This document shows, piece after piece, positions 51,164-60,004 of a DNA stretch of 64,000 nucleotides. The notes beneath the pieces are model-generated. The model made no database searches, had not been told where the DNA came from, and saw nothing but the letters and a program-made list of their open reading frames with translations. Origin of the DNA: CAZQIC01 sp964593555 (GTDB lineage: Bacteria; Bacteroidota; Bacteroidia; JAFLBG01); assembly GCA_964593555.1 (NCBI GenBank), contig CAZQIC010000002.1:1-64000 (forward strand), in the 5' to 3' direction. Within the stretch, counting starts at the first letter, position 1. Every line of letters begins with the position of its first letter. A program made the position numbers and the translations under genes.

Positions 51164-51477
51164 ACCACCTAAAATTCGAATTATTTTTGAAACTTAAAAG
51201 GGTCACAAACCTACATGATTTTTTTAGAAAACATGTAAACCAAACGAAAAAAATCATGCAGGCCCCTGATGACCTTAAAAATAATATTTTACAGAATAAA
51301 TATAATATTTACCGACATAAAAAGCACTGTCCCAGAACACCCAATTATGGCTTTATTATGGTCTAAAGAGCGTATTTTATTCAAAAAGTTTTGAATATAT
51401 CAAATAAGATGCATAATATTGCGGTTGAAAATGGCTTTTAATTAAAAAAAGTTCTTATTTTCGCTTTCTAAATAAGT
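51164..51477. other. Regulatory intergenic region (314 bp) between divergent genes
   Basis: No gene is visible. It holds the peptide-binding gene's promoter element (51207-51226) and an inverted repeat (51211-51226 and 51247-51262) with one mismatch. A perfect palindrome ATTCAAAA-AG-TTTTGAAT lies at 51379-51396, a possible operator before the exported-protein gene. A short direct repeat (ATTATGG) lies near 51345-51360. Confidence 0.5.
51207..51226 (-). promoter_or_regulatory. Promoter of the peptide-binding protein gene: TAGGTTTG plus AAAAAATCATG
   Basis: On the minus strand AAAAAATCATG is followed by TAGGTTTG, matching the metX promoter over 19-20 bp. The predicted start point (near 51200) leaves a leader of about 37 nt before the ATG at 51163. 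Confidence 0.5.
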
Positions 51478-52272
51478 ATGAAAAGAGTATCGTTTTATTT
51501 GTCTGTTGTTGGGTGCCTCGTCACTCTTAATAGTTTTTCTGCGGGAGTTATCCTTTTAGAAGGTAATTATCAGGGAAAAAACCTGTATGTTTCTAACCCT
51601 TACGCAGGAAGTGGTGTTGGTTTTTGCGTTTACGAAGTAACTGTTAACGATCAGGTAACTACTGATGAGATTAACTCCAGTGCATTCGAAATCGACTTTA
51701 AAAATTTTCAGTTCAAATTTGGAGATAAAATTGAGGTTAGGATAAAGCATAAAGACGATTGTAAACCAAAAGTTATTAATCCTGAAGTTTTAAGACCAAA
51801 AAGCACTTTCAATATTGAAAACATGAAAGTGGAAGGCGATGGTACACTAAAATGGACCACTAGCGGCGAAACAGGTAAGCTACCTTATATTATAGAACAG
51901 TTTCGCTGGAACAAATGGGTAAAAGTTGGTGAGGTAGAAGGGGTCGGAACTCCTCAAAACAATGATTATTCTTTTAAAATTGCTCCACACTCAGGACAAA
52001 ATCAGTTTCGTGTAAAACAGATAGATTTTACAAATGCTCCAAAACTTTCTAAGCCGGTTAAATATTTGTCTCCATTACCGGAAACAACTTTTTCTCCACA
52101 AAAAGTTTCGAAAGAACTTTTGTTCTCAGAAGATACTATGTTCGAGATCTATGACCAATACGGTAACGTAGTTAAAAAAGGATTTGGTAAACGTGTAGAT
52201 TGCACAAACCTTAGCAAGGGTGTTTATTATATTAACTTCGATAATAAAACCGGCGAGTTTATTAAGAAATAA
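51478..52272 (+). CDS. Hypothetical exported protein with sorting-domain-like C-terminus
   Basis: 264 aa with a signal peptide (about 1-22). The mature part is beta-rich; one segment around residues 120-190 (TLKWTTSGETGKLPYIIEQF) looks like an Ig or FN3 fold. The last 75 residues end in MFEIYDQYGNVVKKGFGKRV, then NLSKGVYYINFDNKTGEFIKK. This resembles the IYDxxGxxVxxG...L..GvY.v pattern of T9SS type A sorting domains, though shorter. It may be surface exposed or secreted through T9SS. No enzyme motif was seen. It ends in a good intrinsic terminator. Confidence 0.72.
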   Translation: MKRVSFYLSVVGCLVTLNSFSAGVILLEGNYQGKNLYVSNPYAGSGVGFCVYEVTVNDQVTTDEINSSAFEIDFKNFQFKFGDKIEVRIKHKDDCKPKVINPEVLRPKSTFNIENMKVEGDGTLKWTTSGETGKLPYIIEQFRWNKWVKVGEVEGVGTPQNNDYSFKIAPHSGQNQFRVKQIDFTNAPKLSKPVKYLSPLPETTFSPQKVSKELLFSEDTMFEIYDQYGNVVKKGFGKRVDCTNLSKGVYYINFDNKTGEFIKK

Positions 52273-52289
52273 AAAACATTAATTGTTTT

Positions 52290-52322
52290 AAAAAGCCCTG
52301 CGAAATTTGCAGGGCTTTTTTT
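52290..52322 (+). terminator. Intrinsic terminator after the exported protein gene
   Basis: Stem AAAAGCCCTGC / GCAGGGCTTTT (11 bp) with a 7-nt loop and a T-run to 52322. Confidence 0.9.
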
Positions 52323-52352
52323 ATACTTACATTTCTATCAGCAAAACCATTT

Positions 52353-52955
52353 TTACTCTTTTCTACCCGGCAATTTTTTCTTGACCTCCTCACTCATCTC
52401 AATTGTACCATCAGACCGTAATTTACCCTCTTTATAAATTATATAATACTCGTAAGTTCCGGGAGTTTCACTACCAAGACTATCACAGGTATAAGTGCTT
52501 ATTGTATCCGACGCATAAAAAGTAAAATCTTTTCTTAATGTCATAAACTCTTCACACGTAAAACCACAGTCGGCTCCGCATCCTCCAATTGCAATACCTT
52601 TTTTGTCAATAATTTGCCCTTTAAGGTTGTAGGTCGTAAGTACAGGCAAGTAACAGTCTGCACTTGCAAGTGTTATTGTTGCGATGTAGTTTCCGTTAAC
52701 CGGAATTTGTCCATAAGCGAGTGAATACTCGTCAGTGTATTTGCTAAACTGTTTCCCATCAAACTGTTTTAATCCATCTGAACTTATGTTGCAACCTTTA
52801 ATTACTATAGGTAATTGCTTTTTTGAAAAACTGCTTAAATACAGTGTAAACTCGTCATTAACTTTCGGAAATTTCGTCTCATCACTTATTGGCTTGTCTG
52901 AATTAGTTTGGCAGGCAAAAACGAGAACAGATAAAATTATTATTAGATATTTCAT
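52353..52955 (-). CDS. Hypothetical lipoprotein
   Basis: 200 aa. The signal sequence ends in the lipobox VFAC (Cys about residue 15). The mature part has a Cys cluster, GGCGADCGFTCEEF (about residues 125-138), and two further Cys (GCNISSDG, YTCDSLGS), suggesting disulfides or metal binding. I do not recognise the family. It lies 31 bp downstream of the RND gene and may be the last gene of that transcript, but nothing in its sequence suggests an efflux role. Confidence 0.7.
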   Translation of the reverse strand: MKYLIIILSVLVFACQTNSDKPISDETKFPKVNDEFTLYLSSFSKKQLPIVIKGCNISSDGLKQFDGKQFSKYTDEYSLAYGQIPVNGNYIATITLASADCYLPVLTTYNLKGQIIDKKGIAIGGCGADCGFTCEEFMTLRKDFTFYASDTISTYTCDSLGSETPGTYEYYIIYKEGKLRSDGTIEMSEEVKKKLPGRKE

Positions 52956-52986
52956 TTTTACGGCCCGTCATTAAAGTGAGCCATAA

Positions 52987-55900
52987 CTATTGAATAGCCT
53001 CATGGCTCTTTGCTTCCTGTTCAACAATAGTTGGTTTAGGATCCGCTCCAAAATTATTTTCCCCCGCATTCCCTTTCGCAAACATTAACCAAACAATATA
53101 AAACGGAATCAATTGATACCAGCCGCTTTTATTTAAATCATGGATGCGTTTTGTGCCTTGCATAATTAATATCCAAATGAATACTATTAATACCAGTCCC
53201 AAAATTATTGGAGCAACAATATTGATTATCAGCAACAATATAATTCCGGCAATCAATGTCAGCATATATTCAGTTCTTCTGATACGGCCTTTGAACCAGA
53301 ACGGACTTTTGAACATGAATTTTATCTGGCGCAACGCTGCTTTAACATCTTCTCTGAGAATATACATCACAGGCACAAGGAGCAAAGTTAAAAATGTAGC
53401 GAAACCTAAACCAAATATCATTGTCCATGATAAGGGACCCCAGAACGCAACACTGTCACCACCAAAATAAAGATGTGGATTAAACTCTGTGAACAATGTT
53501 ACAAAATCGATATTTAATCCTACAGCCAGCGGTATTAATCCTAATATGGTAGCTGAAGCTGTAAGTAACACGGGAGTCATACGCGTTCTGCCGGCTTCTA
53601 TAATAGCGTCGTAAACACTCAGCCCTTGCTCCATCATTAGATCGGCAAACTCAACAAGTAGTATACCATTCCGCACTACGATACCCGCAAGTGCGATGAT
53701 ACCAACGCCTGTCATTACAATGGACATATCCATTTTAAATAAAGCAACGCCTAGCAACACACCTATGATGCTTAAGAATATTTCTGAGAAAATAAGCAGT
53801 GATTTTAATACCGAGTTGAATTGAAATACCAATATCACTATGATCAATCCAAATGATGCCATCAATGCCCAACCAAGAAATGTTGCCGTTTCCTTTTGTT
53901 CTTCCTGTTCACCTGCCATCACAATAGAAACTCCTTCATCGGCTTTATAAGTATTGATCACCTTTTGTACTTTCGCAACCACATCGTTCGGGTTAAAGCC
54001 ACTCCCTACATTAGATGAAAGTGTGATGATACGTTTTTGATTCTTTCTTTTGATAGAACCGTATGCATTTTCGTAACGTATATCGGCAAAAGAAGAAAGC
54101 GGCACCTGGCGTATTTGTCCGCCCATGGCCATATCCCTGTAAGTAATTTTTAAGTTCTTAAGAGCGTCAATATTATTACGCTGCTCCTCCTTATATCTTA
54201 TCTGTATAGGATATTCATCATCCTGATCTCTGAACTTAGAGGTACGATACAATCCAAAAACGGCACTGCGTATAGCATTCCCAATTTGCCCTGTTGATAT
54301 ACCCTCCCTGTTAGCACGCTCGCGATTGATATCAAACACGATCTCCGGTTTATTATTCTGGAAATCGGATTTTAATTCCTGTACTCCCTCTACCTTAACA
54401 GAATCAAGATATCTCTTAAGATCAAGAGATGATTTAACCAGATCATCCAGGTTCTCTCCTGTGATTTCAATACTTATTGGTTTTGGAACAGGAGGCCCTG
54501 CCTGCTCCTGTGCCACGGATATTTCCGCAGCAGGGATACTCTTCACTGCCTCCTCTATCCTTTCCAAAACTTTTTTGGATGACTTTCCTTTTCTTTCGCT
54601 GAATGTTTTATAGGCAACGGCTATCCTTCCTTTATTAGGATATGTTCCCTGGTCTTCATCCGCCGGATCTGTAACACCAACAGTAACGTTGGTGATCACC
54701 GATGAAACAATATCAGAATCATTTTGAATTGCCTCATGCACTTTTTTCTCAACTTCTTTCATTGCCTCATTTGTATATGCCTGGTCGGTACCAACAGGTA
54801 AGCCTACATATACGTATGTAAAGTTGGGATCTCCCTGAGGGAAGAAAACCACATCGGGCCCGCGTAGAATAAAAAATCCCAATGAGAATACAAAAAGTAC
54901 CACAGTACCCACCATCATTTTCCATGGACGGGCAAGGCACCATTTCAAAACCTTACCATACCTGTTAATTACCCTGGGCCATACATTGTGCTGGAATTTT
55001 TTGATCCAGCCTTCCAGCACAAACCTGTAAAGAAGATTGATCAGTAATAGAGTAAGGGCAAAATTTCCCATTCCAATATTACCTCCTATATAAAACAAGG
55101 CAGCTACGGAAACAAAAATGATAGCTGTAACCTTAGCTCCTTTGGTCCATTTTGATTTGCCCTGCTCTTCATCTGTTTTGTGAGGCTTCATAAATGCCAC
55201 AGCAAAAACAGGATTAATTATGTACGCCACTATCAATGAAGCCGTAAGTGTTATGATAAGGGTAGTTGGAAGAAAGAACATAAATTCTCCAATAATACCG
55301 TCCCATGCAAGTAAAGGAATAAACGGGGCCAATGTTGTTAATGTACCTGCTAATACAGGAACGAACACTTCTCCGGCAGCCATTTTTGCGGCTTCAATAA
55401 TATTGCGTTTACCATTATCAAATATCCTATGTGTATTTTCGATCACCACAATGGCATCATCTACTACTATACCCAACGCTAACAAAAATCCAAAAAGAAC
55501 AATCATATTCATACTAAGCCCAAAGGCATCAAGCACCATAAATGCAATGAACATGGATAGTGGAACTGATAATGCAACAAAAATGGCATTTGTTGCTCCC
55601 ATAAAAAACATGAGGATAATGGTTACCAGAATGAAACCGATAACAATAGTATTAATCAGGTCATGCAATGTAATACGTGTCTGATCAGATTGATCTCCTG
55701 TAATTACGATGTTAAGGTCTTTCGGGAATTTATCGCCTTCCATCTCCTTAATGATATCCCGGATCTTATCAGACGCTTCAATCAGGTTCTCACCCGAACG
55801 TTTCACCACACTAAGTGTGATAACATTCTTGCTGTCTAAACGCGCATAACTTTTTTGTTCTTCAAAAGTATCTTTTACATCAGCAATATCTTTTAAATAG

Positions 55901-56676
55901 ATCGGAGCTCCGGTTGGAGATTTAACAATAAGGTTTTCGATCTCCTCTGCACTTTTAAATTCTTTTTTAATATTAATGGTACGTCTCATGTTATCCATCT
56001 TCACTGTACCACCTGATATGGTAAGGTTCTCATACCCTATCGCCCACTCGATATCACTAAGAGAGATCTGTGCTGCTTCCATTTTATACATATCAACATT
56101 CACCTGTATCTCACGATCCAGCGCTCCTATGATGTCTACTTTCGTGATCTCTTTAAGAGACTCTATCCTGTCTTTTAAATCATCCGCATATCCTTTTAGT
56201 TTATTCAGATCAAAATCTCCGGATATGTTAACGAACATGATCGGTAATTCGGAAAGGTTAACGTCCATTACAGTGGGATCATCCGGTAACTCAGCAGGCA
56301 GGTCGGATTTTGCTTTATCCACTTCATCTTTTACTTTTTGTTTTGCAAGAGGGATCTCTACATCAGTATTAAACTCAACCGTGATCATAGAAATGTCCTG
56401 GTAAGAAACACTGGTAACTTTTTTTACACCCGCGATCGACTTAAATCTTTTCTCCAGAGGTTTTGTTACCAGGTTTTCCATGTTTGAAGGAGAGGTCCCG
56501 GGATACATTGTATGTACAAATATTTTAGGGATCACAATTTCGGGAAAGCTTTCTTTAGGGAGCCCTATATAAGTAGCTATCCCCACAAGGGTGATCGCTA
56601 TTGTGAGAATAAAAATTGTGGTACGGTTGTTTATCGACCAAGTCGAAGCAAAAAATTCCTTTTTAATATCTTTCAT
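52987..56676 (-). CDS. RND efflux permease with C-terminal DUF805 domain
   Basis: 1229 aa, against about 1050 for AcrB. Residues 1-1105 are a complete AcrB-type inner-membrane proton/substrate antiporter. The N-terminal segment leads to the first helix (TTIFILTIAITLVGIATYIG); the TM4 proton-relay motif is FLLALGIVVDDAIVVIENTHR. Between TM6 and TM7 there is an insertion with two extra hydrophobic segments, a feature of Bacteroidota members. Residues 1128-1215 are a DUF805 domain: FKGRIRRTEYMLTL, hydrophobic helices, then TKRIHDLNKSGWYQLIPF and the closing GNAGENNFGADP. DUF805 is usually a small separate membrane protein; here it is in frame. The gene is downstream of tetR, tolC and the adaptor gene, so it should form the tripartite pump with them. 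Substrates are unknown. Confidence 0.93.
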   Translation of the reverse strand: MKDIKKEFFASTWSINNRTTIFILTIAITLVGIATYIGLPKESFPEIVIPKIFVHTMYPGTSPSNMENLVTKPLEKRFKSIAGVKKVTSVSYQDISMITVEFNTDVEIPLAKQKVKDEVDKAKSDLPAELPDDPTVMDVNLSELPIMFVNISGDFDLNKLKGYADDLKDRIESLKEITKVDIIGALDREIQVNVDMYKMEAAQISLSDIEWAIGYENLTISGGTVKMDNMRRTINIKKEFKSAEEIENLIVKSPTGAPIYLKDIADVKDTFEEQKSYARLDSKNVITLSVVKRSGENLIEASDKIRDIIKEMEGDKFPKDLNIVITGDQSDQTRITLHDLINTIVIGFILVTIILMFFMGATNAIFVALSVPLSMFIAFMVLDAFGLSMNMIVLFGFLLALGIVVDDAIVVIENTHRIFDNGKRNIIEAAKMAAGEVFVPVLAGTLTTLAPFIPLLAWDGIIGEFMFFLPTTLIITLTASLIVAYIINPVFAVAFMKPHKTDEEQGKSKWTKGAKVTAIIFVSVAALFYIGGNIGMGNFALTLLLINLLYRFVLEGWIKKFQHNVWPRVINRYGKVLKWCLARPWKMMVGTVVLFVFSLGFFILRGPDVVFFPQGDPNFTYVYVGLPVGTDQAYTNEAMKEVEKKVHEAIQNDSDIVSSVITNVTVGVTDPADEDQGTYPNKGRIAVAYKTFSERKGKSSKKVLERIEEAVKSIPAAEISVAQEQAGPPVPKPISIEITGENLDDLVKSSLDLKRYLDSVKVEGVQELKSDFQNNKPEIVFDINRERANREGISTGQIGNAIRSAVFGLYRTSKFRDQDDEYPIQIRYKEEQRNNIDALKNLKITYRDMAMGGQIRQVPLSSFADIRYENAYGSIKRKNQKRIITLSSNVGSGFNPNDVVAKVQKVINTYKADEGVSIVMAGEQEEQKETATFLGWALMASFGLIIVILVFQFNSVLKSLLIFSEIFLSIIGVLLGVALFKMDMSIVMTGVGIIALAGIVVRNGILLVEFADLMMEQGLSVYDAIIEAGRTRMTPVLLTASATILGLIPLAVGLNIDFVTLFTEFNPHLYFGGDSVAFWGPLSWTMIFGLGFATFLTLLLVPVMYILREDVKAALRQIKFMFKSPFWFKGRIRRTEYMLTLIAGIILLLIINIVAPIILGLVLIVFIWILIMQGTKRIHDLNKSGWYQLIPFYIVWLMFAKGNAGENNFGADPKPTIVEQEAKSHEAIQ

Positions 56677-56678
56677 AT

Positions 56679-56761
56679 AATTGATGAATTATTGATCTGT
56701 TGAATTTGTAAATTGTTGAGTTACATAACGAAGAACTCTTCAATTCAATAATTCATTAATT
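56679..56761. repeat. Long inverted repeat between the adaptor and RND genes
   Basis: Arms 56679-56695 and 56745-56761 match in 16 of 17 positions with a 49-nt loop that itself contains short complementary parts. It fills the intercistronic region and overlaps the stop codon of the adaptor gene. It could be an RNA structure adjusting relative expression or stability. Confidence 0.6.
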
Positions 56762-57858
56762 TAAAATTTAATGTTCTCCCCTTCATTTAACTCTTGAAAA
56801 CCTTTAATCACTAATTTATCTCCTTCTTTAAGCCCCTGTGTTATCTCTGTGTTCCCGTTATATACTTTGCCGGACTTTACATTGACCTTTTTTGCTTTCC
56901 CATTATCGGCAACTATTACGTATTCACCTTGTTCTGTTTTTTGTACGAGGTTAACAGGAACAACTAACGCCTTATCGCTGCTATAGCTTACAATACGAAG
57001 TACTGCTACCATATTAGGATGATATTCCTTTTTATTATCCAGATTCACCTGTACGGAGAAGGTACGTGTCATAGGATTGATCACTTTAGAAACAAAGTTG
57101 ATTTTGCTGTGAATGGTATCATTAATATCGGGAAAAACTATTTCCACTTCATCTCCTGCTTTAACCTTTGTTGCATTGGCCTCTGATACTTCTCCTTTTA
57201 TTTTAAGGTTGTTAAAGTTCACTACTCTTATCACCGGCATTCCCGGAGCTGTAACCTGTCCAAGTTTTATATCAACGTCATCCACCACACCATTAATAGG
57301 AGATTTAATTCTTGTCATATCCAATTGCTCCTGTAGTGTAGCCATTTTTTTCTCCAGACTTTCTTTCTGATTTTTTGCAGTTAAAAATTGGATCTCTGTT
57401 CCTATTTTTTGATCCCAGAGATTTTTCTGTTTTTGGAAAACGATGTTAGCGAGATCAAGACCGTTTTGCAATTCAGCAATGCCCTGTATTATAATTTTAT
57501 TATCTGTTTCTGCCAATATTTTACCAACGCTTACTTCATCACCCACTTTTACATTGATTCGGGTGACGGCACCGCCTGTTTCAGAAGCAAGCGATACGTT
57601 TTCGTCAGCATCAACCCTGCCTTGTACCTGGATATAACTTTTAAATACTTCGGGAGCAACGGACTTTACTACCACCATACGCATTTTATAATCACGGGTA
57701 GTGTCCGATGCAGCTAGTTCTTCTTCAAGGGTTGCTATTTTAACATTAAGCTCTGCAGCATCTTTTTTCAATTTTTCCAATTCAGCTTTTTTATCGCCTC
57801 CGCCTGAACAGGCTACTAGTGTGGAAAGTCCTACTATCAATAATAAATTTGTCCTCAT
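56761..57858 (-). CDS. Efflux RND periplasmic adaptor (HlyD/AcrA family) lipoprotein
   Basis: 365 aa. The lipobox is TLVAC (Cys about residue 17), so it is anchored in the inner membrane like AcrA. A short coiled coil (about 25-55) is followed by the barrel-sandwich domain with the family motif VSLASETGGAVTRINVKVGDEVSVG, an alpha-hairpin (about 130-180), and the second half-motif RIKSPINGVVDDVDIKLGQ. A beta-barrel and a membrane-proximal domain follow. It links the RND permease to the outer-membrane channel. It starts 25 bp downstream of the tolC-family gene. Confidence 0.95.
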   Translation of the reverse strand: MRTNLLLIVGLSTLVACSGGGDKKAELEKLKKDAAELNVKIATLEEELAASDTTRDYKMRMVVVKSVAPEVFKSYIQVQGRVDADENVSLASETGGAVTRINVKVGDEVSVGKILAETDNKIIIQGIAELQNGLDLANIVFQKQKNLWDQKIGTEIQFLTAKNQKESLEKKMATLQEQLDMTRIKSPINGVVDDVDIKLGQVTAPGMPVIRVVNFNNLKIKGEVSEANATKVKAGDEVEIVFPDINDTIHSKINFVSKVINPMTRTFSVQVNLDNKKEYHPNMVAVLRIVSYSSDKALVVPVNLVQKTEQGEYVIVADNGKAKKVNVKSGKVYNGNTEITQGLKEGDKLVIKGFQELNEGENIKF

Positions 57859-57883
57859 ACTATTTGTGTTTTATTTTTTCTTT

Positions 57884-59254
57884 TTATTTAAGCAATCCGT
57901 TAGCTTTATCGTAATCTATTTTTGCAACCAATGCATCATAAAGTGCATTAAAATAATTCACCTGTGCTTCTTTCAAAGCGGTCTCGGCATTTAATACTTC
58001 CAGGTTAGAACCTACGCCCTGTTCATACTTAAGTTTAGAAACGCGACCCACCTCTTCGGCAAGTTCAATGTTTTTCTTTTGCACATCCAATGATTGTGAA
58101 GCATTTTGCAAAACCGTTCTTGCATTACTCAATTCAAGGTCGATGCTTTGCTGAATAAATTTAAGGTCGTTTTCACTTTTTAATAATGCCAATTTGGATT
58201 GCTGCACCTTGTAGTGTTTCTGCCCTCCCGAAAAAATCGGTAATGATACTTTACCTCCTATCATGGATGCCGGAAAATATTTTGGACCATAATCATCGTA
58301 TCCAACGCCAGAATATTTATAATTGCCAAATATTACAAGGTTAGGCAAAAAAGCAAATTGATCTTTTTTGATCTGCAGCTGTGCACCTTTTTTCTGAAGA
58401 TCCACCAGATTATATTCTATTCGCCTGGTGTAATCAAATTTCTCCAGCGAAAGATTGTCAGCCTTAAATTCCACTGCTTCAAGATTGTCGGTTAATGTAA
58501 GCGCGGCAGCTTGATCCATTCCCATCTGGTATTTTAATAAAGAGATTCCCAATATCATAAGACGATCAATTTTTTCTTTCTCAGACAATAAGTTGGTGTA
58601 TGCTACCTGCGTTCTGTCTAAATCTATCTTTTCAACAAAACCATTTTCGTTTAAAGACTTTGTATCGCTAACCAGTTTTTTTAAACGATCAAGATTCGCG
58701 CTCAATAGTTTCAATCGTTCATTATTTACCAATACGGAATAATATGCCTTTTTTACAACGCCGATTATTTCAACACGGGTACGATCGGTGGATCTTTTGG
58801 TCAACTCCATGTAAACTTTTGTCGCTTTCAACCCCAAAAAATAACCCATGTCAACAGCCAGCCATGATGCTTCAAGAGCTAAGTTTGAATTATTAGGTGC
58901 GGCAAACTGAACCTCCATATATGTACCCGGAGGGCCGATGAAAGACGGAACCACAGATACAGGAATATCAAAAAAATGAGTCTGGTCATAACTCGCATTT
59001 AATTGCGGCAAACCAATTCCTCTAATTTCTTTCACCTTATTTGCTGCGATCTGCTCATCAAATGTTGCATTCTGGATATTCGTGTTATTCTGTATAGCAT
59101 AATCAATAGCCTGCTGCAATGAAAATGAAAAACTCGGATTAGTGCTGGGGGCTTGTGCATGCAAAAATCCAATGGATAAAATAAAAAAACCTGTAAGTAA
59201 TCTGCGCAACTTCGTGCTTCGCGCTCCATGCTTCGAACTTTTAACTTTTTCCAT
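57884..59254 (-). CDS. TolC-family outer-membrane efflux protein
   Basis: 456 aa from the ATG at 59254, which lies one base after the tetR stop; a TTG at 59272 would overlap tetR. The n-region is basic (VKSSKHGARSTKLRR), followed by a hydrophobic core ending HAQ. Family traits include SFSFSLQQAIDYAIQNNTNI near the N-terminus, KEIRGIGLPQLNASYDQ, and two structural repeats whose helices contain the typical DLDRTQVAYTNLL and LSNARTVLQNASQSL segments. The trimer should provide the outer-membrane channel of the pump encoded downstream. Confidence 0.94.
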   Translation of the reverse strand: MEKVKSSKHGARSTKLRRLLTGFFILSIGFLHAQAPSTNPSFSFSLQQAIDYAIQNNTNIQNATFDEQIAANKVKEIRGIGLPQLNASYDQTHFFDIPVSVVPSFIGPPGTYMEVQFAAPNNSNLALEASWLAVDMGYFLGLKATKVYMELTKRSTDRTRVEIIGVVKKAYYSVLVNNERLKLLSANLDRLKKLVSDTKSLNENGFVEKIDLDRTQVAYTNLLSEKEKIDRLMILGISLLKYQMGMDQAAALTLTDNLEAVEFKADNLSLEKFDYTRRIEYNLVDLQKKGAQLQIKKDQFAFLPNLVIFGNYKYSGVGYDDYGPKYFPASMIGGKVSLPIFSGGQKHYKVQQSKLALLKSENDLKFIQQSIDLELSNARTVLQNASQSLDVQKKNIELAEEVGRVSKLKYEQGVGSNLEVLNAETALKEAQVNYFNALYDALVAKIDYDKANGLLK

Positions 59255-59255
59255 A

Positions 59256-59870
59256 TTATTCTTCTTCAACAATTTGTTTGAATTTATTTATAAGCTTATG
59301 TCCTTTAAGCGTGCAAATACCATAAAGAAAATGTTCTGTAAGCGACAACTGCACCTCTAGTATATTAAACTTATCAGGAGGAAAAATAGTTGGATCAAAT
59401 CCCATTTCCAACTCCTGGATTCTTAATACACCAATTACTTTTGAGTTTAAATCGCTACGTATATACCCCTGCTTTTTACCTTTCTCAAGTGATACTTCAA
59501 CCGTCCTGAGAATACATTTTTCTTTAAAATCAATGAACAGCTGCCATGCTTTGGGGTGATGTTTCTGAAGATCGTAAAATACATTCGGATTGATCTTTCC
59601 CATTATATCCGCAATGTGCTTCATTACATTAAAAACTTCCTCTACAACATTATCAGATTGTTCAACGTCCTTTTTTATCTGTACTTCATCCTCTTCCAGC
59701 TTTTGCTGCATCAATTTCATGATGATCTGGTCCTTATCTTTAAACGATTTATAGATCGTTTTTTTAGATATGCCCAGATGTTTCGCTATGTCATCCATAG
59801 TAACACTACGAATGCCGTAACGAAAGAACAATTCCTGCGTCCCTTTTAATATTTTATCTACGTCTTTCAT
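59256..59870 (-). CDS. TetR/AcrR-family transcriptional regulator
   Basis: 204 aa; represses or senses ligand for the efflux operon. The HTH is TMDDIAKHLGISKKTIYKSF (about residues 24-43), preceded by a first helix (ELFFRYGIRS). The ligand-binding helical domain fills the rest and carries a Lys/Glu-rich segment. It is the first gene of the operon, so it likely controls itself and the three pump genes. An inverted repeat in the promoter is the obvious candidate site. Confidence 0.94.
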   Translation of the reverse strand: MKDVDKILKGTQELFFRYGIRSVTMDDIAKHLGISKKTIYKSFKDKDQIIMKLMQQKLEEDEVQIKKDVEQSDNVVEEVFNVMKHIADIMGKINPNVFYDLQKHHPKAWQLFIDFKEKCILRTVEVSLEKGKKQGYIRSDLNSKVIGVLRIQELEMGFDPTIFPPDKFNILEVQLSLTEHFLYGICTLKGHKLINKFKQIVEEE

Positions 59871-59881
59871 TTAATCGGGAG

Positions 59882-59911
59882 CAAAACTATGGAAACTATT
59901 TTTGATTTCAA
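59882..59911 (-). promoter_or_regulatory. Promoter of the tetR-efflux operon
   Basis: On the minus strand TTG (59911-59909) and TAGTTTTG (59889-59882) are 19 nt apart, a close match to the TTG/TAnnTTTG consensus. The start point would be about 59875, so the leader of the tetR mRNA is only a few nucleotides long. Confidence 0.65.
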
Positions 59912-59918
59912 AGTTTCC
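59891..59918. promoter_or_regulatory. Candidate TetR operator (GGAAACT-N14-AGTTTCC)
   Basis: GGAAACT (59891-59897) and AGTTTCC (59912-59918) form a perfect 7-bp inverted repeat, with outer AACTAT / TATAGTT arms slightly offset. It covers the -33 to -7 spacer of the promoter, the normal position for an autoregulatory TetR operator. It also lies in the gap shared with asnS. Confidence 0.6.
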
Positions 59919-59974
59919 GCTATAGTTATATTTTTATTATCCCTTTGAAACCCCATTTTTTGATTAAAAAGCCA

Positions 59975-59982
59975 TAAATTTG
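59975..59982 (+). promoter_or_regulatory. Putative asnS promoter, -7 box TAAATTTG
   Basis: TAAATTTG fits TAnnTTTG, ending 23 nt before the asnS ATG. A TTG lies 12 nt upstream, closer than usual, so only the -7 box is claimed. Confidence 0.45.
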
Positions 59983-60004
59983 CCCCTCATTAATTAACAG
60001 TGCC

